Below are positions 12,046 to 22,765 of a stretch of 64,000 nt of DNA, in pieces. Made by a program: the position numbers and the translations under genes. The stretch's first letter is position 1. Every line of letters begins with the position of its first letter. The notes under the pieces are model-generated. The model worked only from the letters and a program-made list of their open reading frames with translations. It did not search any database and was not told where the DNA came from. The stretch is from Brachypterus glaber (lineage: Eukaryota; Arthropoda; Insecta; Coleoptera; Kateretidae): positions 7,355,340-7,419,339 of the forward strand of contig OY294050.1 in assembly GCA_958510825.1 (NCBI GenBank), written 5' to 3'.

Positions 12046-12298
12046 CAACGAACTAATAACTCTTCTCTCTAGAATACGCATACCTTAAATATAAATTATC
12101 GCCAACATCTCGGTTTGTTTGTAAACAAATAGATACCTATTCAGGCCTGAACAATAACAATAACCAGTAACTGTTATTCTTGTCTCTGTTAGAACAAAGC
12201 TGTGCGAGTAAGACAGAGGAATGTATATGTTGGCTACGTTTTTGTCAATTTTTACGAATGAAATGCCTATTCTAGAGAGAAGAGTTAATAGTTCGTTG
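12046..12298. mobile_element. MITE, copy 2 (same family as 2178-2431)
   Basis: 253 bp, about 90% identical to the 2178 copy, with the same CAACGAACTAA ... TTCGTTG tips and an internal TAACAGTTACTGG-type palindrome. The flanking 8-mers do not match, so the target duplication is lost. Confidence 0.85.
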
Positions 12299-12627
12299 TC
12301 GTTGTTTTTAATCGATTCACTCTAAAAGTGACACATTTTGTTCATTTGAACAAAAAAATTTTTTTGATCCGCTAACTAAAACTTGTTTTTAAGCTTTTTT
12401 TTTAAATAAGATGCTTTACATTTACTGTAAGATTTATAAAGAAAAGTACGCCTCGTGTAGGACACTCACTTTTAATGCATTGTTTTCTGTTTAAAAACAT
12501 TTTAATGATACAATTATCCAATTCTTCTTCTACTTCTTTAAAAGGTTATTGACGGACTAATCCTTGTTATTCAATTTTTTAGCGGTTTGATTGGATAGCA
12601 ATTTGTCATGGATAACAAGATAGGTAA

Positions 12628-12780
12628 TCAGGCCTATTCACATGTTCCATTGATATTGAGATTTGTGGCAATATTGACGAAAATTGCAAGGTCATTTAAG
12701 TCAACTGTATTAAAACTGCATGAGATTGTAATTTTTGTCAATATTGATAATATTTCAATGGTACATGTGAATAGGCCTGA
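12628..12780. repeat. Hairpin MITE, 153 bp
   Basis: TCAGGCCTATTCACATG at the left pairs with CATGTGAATAGGCCTGA at the right. The inner arms (TTGATATTGAG..CAATATTGAC) also pair with mismatches. Confidence 0.8.
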
Positions 12781-13289
12781 ATAAGACAGTAAAAAGAAAT
12801 ATGTTTTTAAAATTTATTATTAGTAAAAATCGAATAAAAAATGTGTAATACACGGTCAAAAAGTTAAATGTTGATTTCGTAGGTTTATTACCCTCGGACC
12901 GGGGGCCCTCGGCTTCTTAAAACGTAAAAAAATTAACTTTTCGTCCTTCGTATTATAAGTAAATATTCTTCTCTTCCCAAAATTTTTGTAAGTGGACTTA
13001 TCATGTTTTTGAAATGAACGATTTAATTATATCTTTTGGTATTATAGTGGACAAAATGGGAAACAACAAAACATTCACTGCTCAATGAGCAATGGTTGTT
13101 TGTACTACGGATTTGCGTAAAAAATTACTGCTAAATATATTACCAAATGGTATTATATTATAATACGATTTGTGTTAACTGTCGACTAAGTCCAAAACAA
13201 TTGAAAAGCTAAAACGGGGACCATTTTTAGATGGATGACTCTTGATTGTCATCCTAGTATTTAAATAAACATTTAAAAATATATACAGA

Positions 13290-13749
13290 CAGGGCCGTAG
13301 CGAAGATGATTTTTTGGGGAGAGAAGGTCAAAAATTACAACTTATTATAGCCTAAAAATACATCTTTTTTCCTAGACAAAAAAGTTTATGACTAAAAAAA
13401 GGTCCTCACCTTCAAAAAAGCTTTGTCGGTGAAACTTTTAAAAAAAAAATCCCCTAACCAAAATTTTGATGACTAAAAAAAAACGACCTCACCTCCAAAA
13501 AAGCTTTGTCCGTAACAGTCTCCAAAAAAGGTTTATCCGTGGCTAAAAAAAGGTCTCCTCACCTTTTCGTGAAAAATAAAACTATTGTATTTTGAATCCC
13601 TTCAATATACGACTTTGTTTTGTGAAATATGCAACTTTTGTATTTTGAATCCATAAAATATACAACTTTTGTTTTGGATCAATGAAATATACAACTTTTC
13701 AAGATAGGTGGGGGGGGGGCGCTCCCACCTCCGCATAGCTACGGCCCTG
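13290..13749. mobile_element. hAT-type MITE with 8-bp target duplication
   Basis: The 460-bp element begins CAGGGCCGTAGC and ends GCTACGGCCCTG, flanked on both sides by TATACAGA. Its interior is short direct repeats (GGTCCTCACC..CAAAAAAGCTTTGTC and AATATACAACTTTTG). The 60-codon minus frame in it is not a gene. Confidence 0.92.
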
Positions 13750-13757
13750 TATACAGA

Positions 13758-14900
13758 CCGATAAAAAGACAGACAGGCAAACAATCACTTTCAATCCAAC
13801 TCGATTTTTTTGCAACTGGGCAAAATTTAAATTTTCACAAGGTTTTCACAAGCATTGAATGTGGTTTTTTGAGTATAAACGTATAGTTTCAGACTACAAA
13901 GGTTAAAACTATGACGATGTCTTTATAACAATACTAAATTCATATATATGTATAGATTCATAACTTTTATTAGTGCGGATACTATAACAAGAAAAAGCGA
14001 GGGTTGGGTACAATAAAATCCGTTTTCTTTTCTAATACAATTAAAGAAAATAAAATGAACCAATTTTTTCTGATGCTTAATCGTTCACTAGTTGACAGCC
14101 CACATAAAAATACCACGATGTCATGACCATCCTATTTTAAGCAACAACCCACTGAGCATATACTTTAATATGGCGAGATTTCTTCCCAAAAAGTTCTTGC
14201 ACCATATATGCCATACCTATGACTTTCCTTAACTTATTAACGTAATGTGAAATCCTCAGGTAAATTAGAACGCTCCAACTTGCTCTAGTCATGACACTCA
14301 CCCTTGTAGGAACGTTCTATGGAAGTAGTTTGTCCATACTAAAGGTATTGCTCAGTGAGAATTTTTTGGTCTCTAATTCGATTCGGTTGGTACAATCTGT
14401 TTTAAGAAAAGCCTATGATATTTTTGTAAGGGGCTAAGCTTGAAAGGAAAGCGAGCAACTAATCTTTTGTGTGCTCCATCGATGTTCTATAGGGCCCTAT
14501 GATTGATTTGATGCTGGCTGTTGATTACAAGCACTTGGAAGGCTCAAAATTTGCGTTACGTAATACTTGAACCTTTTCTAACTTATAAACCTTAAATTAA
14601 ATTAGATACACTTTATACTTAACTTTATACTCAAGACAAAAGTATAGGTATATTATATAAAGATATCTGCAAGCAAAACCAATTTTTTCCTACGATCTAG
14701 TTAGTAGTTAGTGTCTATTTCCCACCCGTTGCCTATGACAAAGGTTAGAAAGTGGCAATGAGCTGTTTTACATATCTGCTGTCAGATAATTAGTAAACGT
14801 CAAACACACCTTCAAATTGACAAACTAATTTTAAGATAATTTTTGCGTTTTTTTGATTTTTGGGTGTTGGGTCGTAGGAATCATAGTATACGTACCTGGA
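13758..14900. other. Unassigned DNA
   Basis: No coding signature survives. Around 14090-14560 base composition is less AT-rich and may be a decayed transposon body, but no family is recognised. A GCGTTACGTAATACTTGAAC word at about 14552 is the tip sequence seen in MITEs elsewhere in the window. Confidence 0.4.
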
Positions 14901-14904
14901 TGCA

Positions 14905-15010
14905 AAACATTTCTTGCATATCGAGTGCATTTTTACTCGGCTGCGGCTCGTAAAAAAAAAGCGCTCTGGTGCACTAAAAACTAGGTGCTTGGTGCGTAAT
15001 ATACTATTGC
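14905..15010. repeat. Palindromic CGAG module, isolated
   Basis: Contains TTTACTCGGCTGCGGCTCGTAAA, an imperfect inverted repeat, followed by GTGCACTAAAAACTAGGTGC. It resembles the hairpin modules at the ends of families B, D and F. No body was identified next to it. Confidence 0.45.
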
Positions 15011-15357
15011 TGGGTTTGGCTCAAATTGAGTAAAAATAAGGAGAAATGGAACTATGTTTTATCAAGCCCGCGTAATATACGAAAAAATAAATAGTATCCC
15101 GTCGAAAACGAACACATTTCACAATTTATTTCAATTACTAAAAGCGCCCATATATCACTTAAAACGGTTTTGTTACTTCTATTTTGATACGGAATGTGTA
15201 TAACGAAGAATTATACTTCCAGACGTTTTGCAGATCTTAAATATTATTCATTCAAGACTTTTTTACAAAGGTTTTTTTTTATATAAAAAAAATAACCTAT
15301 AATTTTTGTATGGCCACCCTAGGTAGCCCATCCAAAAATTTCATATTGCAGTGTGGA

Positions 15358-16008
15358 ATAGTATATTCTATAACTAGTATGGAATAGACAATATTCCGCG
15401 CGAGCGGAAAGTTTGTCATACGAGCCGGTAGGCGAGTATGACGGTCCTGCGAGCGCGGAATGACTATTCCATAAGTGTTGTAGACTATACTTTTTCTTCG
15501 ACTGCAAATATGAAACACTGTATGGCTTTAAACTGCGGACATGGTTAAAAACAAAGTATTTTGTGACTCGACATTACAAATGCAACAAATCACATATTTT
15601 TAAATCAAGCAATTAATGTTATTTAATAATTTTATCAAATCAGTACTTAAAAAAGATTTTTATTTAATTTTAGCAAATATTTACAAATTATAATGCAAAA
15701 ATATAAGGTTATGTCAGATTGTTTTGACAGATATCAGGTTTAAATATTAAACAATAGACGAGGTAGTTTTAATTTTTTGAACTAAATTAATAAAAAACTG
15801 GTCAAATATTAAGAAAAACTAATAAACTTTATGTAATTTTAACGAAAAAATTTAAATTGCATTAAATTATTCAATATTTCATGGTAAAATCGAGTAAAAT
15901 AAATATATTTTTGCTAATTTTGCTACAGTTTTCTTTACTTTTATAAACAAGATATGGCATTACATGTACTCATTCTAACACTTGATACGGAATATTCATA
16001 CCGTATCT
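15358..16008 (-). mobile_element. Family B dispersed repeat, copy 1 (truncated head)
   Basis: Reverse orientation. It starts with the conserved tail tip (ATAGTATATTCTATAACTAG), then the nested hairpin (ATTCCGCGCGAGCGG..GAGCCGGTAGGCGAGTATGAC..GCGCGGAAT), then GAAACACTGTATGGCTTTAAACTGCGGAC and the AT-rich body. It stops near TACGGTATGAATATTCCGTA, so the TCTACGACTGCTTTAGAATG head is missing. The minus frames of 73 and 62 codons here are hairpin artefacts. Confidence 0.8.
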
Positions 16009-16019
16009 ATCAAAATGAT

Positions 16020-16530
16020 CAAAACTTACGTTACGTAATACTTGAACGTTCCCTTACCTAGAAACTTGAAATTTGGAAAGTTTGTTCCTTTTATGATATA
16101 AGCACCCACTAAGAAGAAATTTTATTCTTGAATTGGGTAAATATAACCTTTCACGTTGCTGTAGTCGGGTAAAAAGAATCCGAATGGATTATAGGATAGC
16201 GTTAAATTTTATTAGTTATGAAAGAATGATTTAAGACGGCATATTGCTTATTAATTTGCCCACCACAGTATACACATAGGTACGTAATTAACCATTCCAA
16301 GGTACATATTTGTATAAATCTTTGAACACTAGAAACTGCATTTATTTTCAGAATTTATACGTATAAATGTATGTAATAAAATTTAGCAATTATTATAATA
16401 ATATAATATTAATAAATAATTATACATATATTTCAGTATCATAATAATATATTAAGTCAAAACTACAAAAGCTAGAAACCGAGCTAGAAACCCTTTTTAT
16501 TCCTTAAACTTTATTTTTCTATGACTGTTT
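16020..16530. other. AT-rich spacer with a MITE-tip fragment
   Basis: CTTACGTTACGTAATACTTGAACG at 16025 matches tips at 14552, 25630 and 34886. The rest is AT-rich without recognised features. Confidence 0.4.
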
Positions 16531-16535
16531 TAGAA

Positions 16536-17294
16536 AAAAGGCAAATATACATACTTTTCAAACATAGAATGAATCCATTCTGGCTCTAGATACGGTATTA
16601 TTCTATGTCAAGTGTTGGAATGGGCACATGTTGTGGCATATGGGAGGATTGGTGTAGTGGACTACCGCGTCGTACTTGACGAGTTTACTACCGAAAATAG
16701 CGTGAGTTCCATTCTCACCGGCGCCGATTTGCCTTTTTCAGTTAATTAATAATTGAAAGGCGAAGGTGTAAGTGAAGCGGACACTCCCTATAAATTGGTT
16801 CGAAAGTCAATTAAAGCCGGTGGTTCCCTCTACTACTAGCCCACACAAGTCCTGGACTTAGGGGATGCTTAATTAAGTAGAATAGTACGGGGTTAAACAA
16901 AAATGTAATATCTTGTCTATAAAAGTAAAGAAAACTGAAGCAAAATTAACAAAACAAATATATATTTTACCATGAAATATTTAATAATTTTATGCAATTT
17001 AAAGTTTTGCTTTGAAATTATATAAGAAGTTTATTAATCCTTCTTAATATCTGAACAGTTTTTAATAATTAATTTAATCAACTTAATTCAAAAAAATAAA
17101 ACTGCTCCATCTATTATTGATTATTTAAACCATGATATCTGTCACAAAAATCTGACATAACCTTCAATTTTTGCATTATTATTTGTAATTTGTATTATTT
17201 GAAAAAGTTTAGTCTATAACACGTATGGAATAGTGATTCCGCGCTCATTGAACCGTCATACTAGCCTGACGGTTCGTATGACAACATATCGCTC
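16536..17294 (+). mobile_element. Family B dispersed repeat, copy 2, interrupted by a SINE
   Basis: The head block (GCAAATATACATACTTTTC..GAATGAATCCATTCTGGCTCTAG) resumes after the SINE at 16643-16909 as TATCTTGTCTATAAAAGTAA. It runs to the GTATGGAATAGTGATTCCGCGCTC hairpin. The copy is cut at about 17294 by the LINE tail that follows, so the outer hairpin arm is absent. Confidence 0.8.
16643..16909 (+). mobile_element. tRNA-derived SINE, copy 1
   Basis: The head reads GGAGGATTGGTGTAGTGGAC (A-box-like TGGTGTAGTGG) and about 70 bp on comes GAGTTCCATTCTCACCGGCGCC, a B box with one substitution. The ~190-bp body includes GCCTTTTTCAGTTAATTAAT and GTCCTGGACTTAGGGGATGC, and the tail is AAACAAAAATGTAA. 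Four copies occur in this window. Transcription would depend on RNA polymerase III and retroposition on a partner LINE. Confidence 0.9.
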
Positions 17295-18015
17295 GCCCTC
17301 CCCCCTTTCCCCGCCCCCATCGCCAATTCATGACAGATGCAACTCCAGCATCAGTGAGACTCACTCCCCCAAATACACTGAAAATAATTTTGCACCCATG
17401 AACACTTTATTGTATCAATGCTTAAAATTCCTTGCCTTTATGCATAAATTCATTAAAACAACAATTTTTTTATTAAATAAATTTTACATTAAGACAACCA
17501 ATTTTAAGCATTGATATAATAAAAAAATTAACAATTAAAAACGTACATCGGTGCAAAACCAATGTAATTTTATTGATATGACGTTCATTTTTATGATCAC
17601 CTTAATTTTTGGTTCAGTGTATCCATTCAAACTAATTCAATCTTACACAAATGAGCCATAGGCACTGAGCCTGTATCTTATCGCTTAGTATTCGAAAAAG
17701 TGTTCAATATATTTGTCGGAAAACCTATTCGTGGCCGCAAAATATCGTTTCCATGCACCTTTTTTTATCCTCACACAACCTCAATGCGAAGAAACCTGTG
17801 CACAGGAAAACCGGATCATCAGCATCAAATCAAGGTTAGTGACATCCCTTTTTCCCTTTCTACACCCTTATTTTACAACCCCCTAAGCAGTTCACTATCG
17901 CTCGTTTTGTTTTCATTAATTTAAAGTCGCTATATGCTAAGTTAGAGAGTTATCGAAGGCATAGTTTTTTTTATCTAATTTAGACATATATTTGAAACAA
18001 ACTACTGATGATGAG
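17295..18015 (+). mobile_element. 5'-truncated LINE, 3' untranslated region only
   Basis: It shares CATGACAGATGCAACTCCAGCATCAGTGAGACTCACTCCCC, AAATGAGCCATAGGCACTGAGCCTGT and the terminal ACTACTGATGATGAGAA with the 3' end of the jockey-like element at 21927-22765. About 300 bp between the shared blocks differ. The start lies inside a family B hairpin. Confidence 0.7.
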
Positions 18016-18470
18016 AATTTTCGATTTATAAAAACTTACAAACATTTATTTTTCATCTAAGCATTTATTTGCTTTTACTAATTTAATTTATCTTTTTAAG
18101 CATAACTTTGATTTATAAAGCTTATTTAATTCCACACTCATACAGCCGCACGGAAATTGATATATTACTTCTATACGTGTAAAAATTTATACGTACTTGT
18201 TATGCTCTTCACAACTCTGGTGCTTAAAAAATATTATACGATGGTTTTTAAATATGCAAGTATTTTAAACCAAAAAGACATTAGGTCAACCTAAGAAGGG
18301 TTCACGAAAGTTGAAAAATAGAACTTCTGGTCGAAACATCTCCATAGCAGTCCAGAAAATTTTTTTTTTGCACGACTGAGACTAAAACGTTATTTTACGC
18401 CCTCTTTTGTGGAACTAAACCTACTGTTTAACTCCGGCATCTGTACCATGCTATCCACAATAGCTGTACA
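18016..18470. other. Unassigned AT-rich DNA
   Basis: Nothing recognised between the LINE tail and the next family B copy. Confidence 0.4.
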
Positions 18471-18475
18471 CTTTT

Positions 18476-19140
18476 TTTCTACGACTGCTTTAGAATGTAA
18501 GCAAATACACACACTTTTCAAACACAGAATGAATCCTTTCTAGCTCTAGATACGGTATGAATATTCCGTATCAAGTGTTAAAATGAGCACATGTATGTCT
18601 CTTGTTTATAAAAGCAAAGAAAACTGTAGCAAAATTAGCAAAAATATATATATTTTACCATGAAATATTGAATAATTTAATGCAATTTAAAGTTTTGCGT
18701 TAAAATTACATAAAGTTTATTAGTTTTTCTTAATATTTGACCAATTTTTTATCAATTTAGTTCAACAAATTAAAACTGCTCCATCTATTGTTAAATATTT
18801 AAACCTGACATCTGTCACAACAATCTGACATAACCTTCAATTTTTGCATTATAATTTGTAAATATGTGCTAAAATTAAATAAAAATCTTTTTTAAGTACT
18901 GATTTGTAAAAATTATTAAATAACATTAATTGCTTTATTTAAAAATATGTTTTTTGTTGTATTTGCAATGTCGAGTCACAAAAAACATTGTTTTTAACCT
19001 TGTCAGCAGTTTAAAGCCATACAGTGTTTCATATTTGCACTCGAAGAATAAGTATAGTCTACAACACATATGGAATAGTCATTCCGCGCTCGCGCGAAAT
19101 ATTGTCTATTCCATACTAGTTATAGAATATACTATTCTTG
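18476..19140 (+). mobile_element. Family B dispersed repeat, copy 3 (near complete)
   Basis: About 665 bp from TTCTACGACTGCTTTAGAATG through the TACGGTATGAATATTCCGTA palindrome, AT-rich body, TTAAAGCCATACAGTGTTTC and a shortened hairpin to TAGTTATAGAATATACTATT. The central GTCATAC..GTATGAC stem of the hairpin is deleted here. There are no terminal inverted repeats and no coding capacity. Confidence 0.85.
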
Positions 19141-19267
19141 ATTTGGATTGAAATAAAATTAAATTTATAAATTAGCCACTGTTGCCTGTTTCTCATATCT
19201 ATGCTGTTTCTCAATAACCACCATGGGGTGGTTTCGATAGTCTGCAGCATTATTTTATCAAAATTCA

Positions 19268-19664
19268 TATAGTCCAGTCAAATAAGAAATGCAAATTTCA
19301 ATAAATTTACACGGACGGTTAGTTTTTCACCGGGTGATTTGCTTAAGGGGTGTCCGCTATCTTGGATTTTAGGGGTGTCTTGCTTAATATGCATCTTATG
19401 ATAAAAATGCATAAAACCAATTTTGTTTAGGAGGAAATTTTCAATAGTTTTTGTTTGGATTATTTTTTTAATATATTAATAACAATCGAGTTAATTCAAA
19501 AACAGCCATGTTGGAGGTAAAATTGTTTTTTTTTTAATTTTTTCAGCCAAATTATTCATCGGACAATAAAACAGGTTATGAGCAAACTTGTAGCTCTTGA
19601 AATTCTCTATAAGTTTCATAAATTAAAAATTTTTAGGTACTTTGGTACGGTTACAGTGGGCGCA
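19268..19664 (+). mobile_element. Family C element, left half
   Basis: It begins ATAGTCCAGTCAAATAAG, then GTTAGTTTTTCACCGGGTGATTTGC, CCGCTATCTTGGATTTTAGG and CCAAATTATTCATCGGA, and reaches ACGGTTACAGTGGGCGC. It stops exactly where the inverted repeat at 19665 begins. The full structure is seen at 62020-63760. Confidence 0.8.
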
Positions 19665-19840
19665 AATCATGCCAACGTTTCACCTAATATTTAGGCTTCT
19701 TCAGGGCTAAATTATTAAATATGCATTAAAACAAACAAATTTGTTGATGTAATGTTTTTGTTTAATTTGTTTGTTTTAATGCATATTTAATAATTTAGCC
19801 CTGAAGAAGCCTAAATATTAGGTGAAACGTTGGCATGATT
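19665..19840. repeat. Perfect 77-bp-arm inverted repeat with CTGAAGA..GAAAC motif
   Basis: The left arm starts AATCATGCCAACGTTTCACC and the right arm ends GGTGAAACGTTGGCATGATT. By eye the arms match without mismatch, around a ~22-bp loop. Each arm contains CTGAAGAAGCC..GGTGAAACGTTGG, a motif common at ends of Penelope-like and other retroelements. Absence of mismatches points to a recent or gene-converted inversion. Confidence 0.85.
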
Positions 19841-20280
19841 ATGTAATGCAATAAAGTGTTTATCAAAAATAAGCCTAAATAAATTTCAAGAAGCATCCTG
19901 TAGGAAATATTAAAACTATATAATATAAAATCAACCGGTTATAATTTACTATTCTATGGTTGTAAAGTTATAAATGTTTTATAATATTTTTTAAATGACA
20001 TTTGATACATAATATTACCTCACTTAATATTTACATAATTATTTAGATAATTTATAACCATTTCATATTTTGAATTATTTTAAACACAGTTCGTTAAAAT
20101 ATTATTGCTTCTTTGATTTATGTCCTATTAGTGATATAAATTATATACCTAACTAAAATTAATAAAACCGAGGAGGTATAAAAATAAAATATTTTCTTTC
20201 AATTAATGAGTCTAATGCTCCCACACAATAAAAATAAATTATTTTGGTTTTAATTTAATAACAGATAAATCAGAAAGTGT
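19841..20280. other. AT-rich spacer
   Basis: Starts with AATGCAATAAAGTGTTTATC, a polyadenylation-like tail adjoining the inverted repeat. Nothing else recognised. Confidence 0.35.
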
Positions 20281-20286
20281 CACCTT

Positions 20287-20425
20287 AGGTTTGTTTTGTT
20301 TCTCGAGAATCGCAGTTCTTAACTGATTCGGAACGTGTGCAGTTGCGATTGAGCACAGCCCAGTTACAACTGCGCCGATTCCGAACCAGTTCAGAACTAC
20401 GATTCTCCAGAAACAAAACAAACCT
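20287..20425. repeat. Hairpin MITE, 139 bp
   Basis: AGGTTTGTTTTGTTTCTCGAG at left pairs with CCAGAAACAAAACAAACCT at right. Inner arms GATTCGGAAC / GATTCCGAACC also pair. The 60-codon minus frame is this palindrome read through. Confidence 0.85.
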
Positions 20426-20534
20426 CTTATATCTTGGATAAACCGGCATAATTTTTTCTGATTAAACTAAGTATAGTAAACCCAAAATACAAAACTCTTT
20501 TAGATATGAAATAGTATTAATTAAATAAGGTGAA

Positions 20535-20685
20535 GAAGCGGAAGAAGTAGTACAAGAGAAACAAGAGAAAGAGAGAAATAATAATAGAAAGAAGAGGAGA
20601 AAGAAGCAGAGAAAGAATAAAGGGAGGAAGAAGAAGGGGAGGAAGAAGGAAAAGAAGAAGGAGAAGCAGGAGAAGAAAACTATTT
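20535..20685. repeat. Purine-rich GAA/GGA microsatellite
   Basis: About 150 bp of almost pure A/G on the plus strand, with interrupted GAA, GAAGAA and GGAGAA units. It can form triplex DNA; no gene. Confidence 0.85.
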
Positions 20686-21163
20686 TTTTTTACGCGAGCC
20701 CTTCTTAACTTTATCTAAGAATTTGTGCCGCAGTAAATATAATATTTGCCACTAATTCTAGTGTTTTGATATGTCAAATTCTCCAGAAATATGCCTATAC
20801 ACCTACCTTTAAATTATATTTTATTAAAATTAAACTCATTGCAGTACATAAGACTTAAATTATGATAAATAAAATAAGACAAATTGATATAAAATATACA
20901 TTATTCAAGGCTTATATTGTTACACCTTTTTTTCATGATTCTTCTTAAAATTTGCATACAAAATGTTACACCCTTCATACATCAAGTGGGCGTATTATGA
21001 AAGAAATATTAAAGATACTTCGACACAATAGGAACCATCCTATTATTTATATTAACATATTATCAATAATTCTATACATAATAAAAACCGTTTCTATAGG
21101 TTTAACATGTATTTTACAAAAGTATATAATAAAATTATAAGATATTATCTATCTTTACATAGG

Positions 21164-21321
21164 TACAGTTGCGATCTTTAAAAAGTACTACACCCAAAAA
21201 TTGTACCATTTAAATCTAACTTGTCACTAGAGTCAATTGAGGATTTAACTAAGTCAGAGATATATAAAACTCACCTCCTCTAGGTTCCATGCTGTAGTAC
21301 TTTTTTTTTATTCCAACTGTA
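21164..21321. mobile_element. Small MITE with TACAGTTG ends
   Basis: TACAGTTGCGATCTTTAAAA (left) pairs with TTTTTTTATTCCAACTGTA (right), with AAGTACTAC/GTAGTACTT inside. 158 bp, noncoding. Confidence 0.7.
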
Positions 21322-21925
21322 CTGTTAGAATGCTCTTACAAGCCGATATGCCAAAAAACCGACTATCAGAAAATACAAGTGCTCCATACATGTATACCTA
21401 TATGCCTGATAAAGAAAATAAAAAGCCGAAACGTTGGTGAATAAAAAGCCGAAGCTATAATATCGAATTCAATATAAAAATCTATAGATTTCTTTGTGAT
21501 GTTTTGTTTTTAAGGTTATAACCCTGTCGGTTATGGCCTATTTATATGTAGTTAAAAAAGTTAAGATTTCTTTCTGATAATAACGATTAATACTAGTTAT
21601 ACTAGTTCTAGTACTAGTATACTAAAGTATACTCGGATCAATATTTTTAAAACTTGAAATTTTATTTAAAAAAACTTGTGTGAATCAAATGCCATTTTTA
21701 AATTTAATATGGATCGTATGAGATCGAATTCATAATAAAAATCTAGATTTCTATGATTTTCCGTTAATTTCCTGATGTTAACTATCAATATGGTCGAAAC
21801 ATGGAATTTTATATAGCCTATGACACGCACGTGAGAGATACAAATCTTTGACGCCCCAATTGTTAAAATTAGCATAGTAGTTTAGGCTCTAGAGTGGCAT
21901 AAATAAACATACATGTATACATACA
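21322..21925. other. Spacer with retroelement-type CCGAAACGTTGG words
   Basis: GCCTGATAAAG..GCCGAAACGTTGG occurs near 21401. This word is typical of ends of several retroelements. No coding sequence precedes the LINE fragment at 21927. Confidence 0.4.
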
Positions 21926-21926
21926 T

Positions 21927-22460
21927 ATGGATACTTTAGAAAAATTACCTCAGATAAATGGCCAACCCATTAACTGGGAAAACCATGCCAAATACCTCGG
22001 CATTACAATCTCCAAAAACTTGACGTGGGATCAGCACGTCAAAAACACCCTCCAAATAGCAAATTGCCGCCTCTCCAAACTCTACCCCTTAATAGGCAGA
22101 AAGAGTCCCCTATCCATTAAAAACAAACTTCTTCTCTACAACCAAACCCTAAAGCCGGTACTTCTTTACGGAGCCCCAGCCTGGAATAAAATCACCCTTA
22201 ACAAAGCGCTCTCAGCAAAACTTCAGGCCTTCCAAAACAAGGCACTCAGAATATGCCTCGATGCCCCCTGGTTCATGAGGAACAACCAGATACACAGAGA
22301 TCTCGAAATGCCCCTCCTAAAAACGGAAATCATCCGCTACAACACGTCTTTTATACAAGACAATTTAGATCACCCAAACCCCCTCATTTCAAACTTTCTA
22401 GATTACGATCATGAAATACACAACACTCACAAAAAGATCAAAAACGTCCTCAACCAGTAA
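21927..22460 (+). pseudogene. Jockey-like non-LTR retrotransposon: reverse transcriptase C-terminus
   Basis: The 177-residue frame starts at the element's 5' truncation, not a native start. It contains AKYLGITISKNLTWDQHVKN at about residues 27-46, the conserved post-thumb motif of jockey-type polymerases. LLYNQTLKPVLLYGAPAWN follows at about 88-106, and then an ALRICLDAPWFMRN block. The catalytic fingers/palm (including FADD) and the endonuclease are absent. The reading frame is intact to its stop, which suggests a fairly young 5'-truncated insertion. Base composition (C-rich, about 43% GC) differs sharply from the surroundings. The matching 3' untranslated region follows at 22461-22765. Confidence 0.88.
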
Positions 22461-22765
22461 TGGTACCCACTAATACAGGACAGATGCATTCCCAGCATCA
22501 GTGAGATAGTCTCACTCCTCCCGCACATCCCTCCTCTCCCTATCCCATCCCTCCCCATCCCCCTCCCACCCACTCCACAGCGCCAAATTATGACAGATGC
22601 AACTCGCATCAGTGAGCAGAGACTCACTCCCCCCAAATTATGACAGATGCAACTCGCATCAGTGAGCATAGACTCACTGCCCCAACTTTCAATTCAGATT
22701 AAATATTTTTTTAGATAAATGAGCCATAGGCTGCGCCTGTCTCTTAAAGACCCAAACAAACTATT
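22461..22765 (+). mobile_element. 3' untranslated region and tail of the jockey-like element
   Basis: Three degenerate repeats of ACAGATGC..CATCAGTGAG..GACTCACT (near 22480, 22590 and 22640), then AAATGAGCCATAGGCTGCGCC and a (GAT)n-type tail ACTATTGATGATGATGAGAA. The 80-codon minus frame is a shadow of this repeat. The same 3' end occurs at 17295-18015. Confidence 0.85.

Noticed and set aside
16643..16720. Functional tRNA gene
   Set aside because: The tRNA-like head with A and B boxes is followed by the same ~190-bp body and tail in four copies, so it is a SINE; no complete cloverleaf was confirmed by eye.
21401..21435. Hammerhead-like CTGATAAAG..GCCGAAAC
   Set aside because: The core requires CTGANGA; here the invariant G is A and no stem II closes. 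Left as a retroelement end word.
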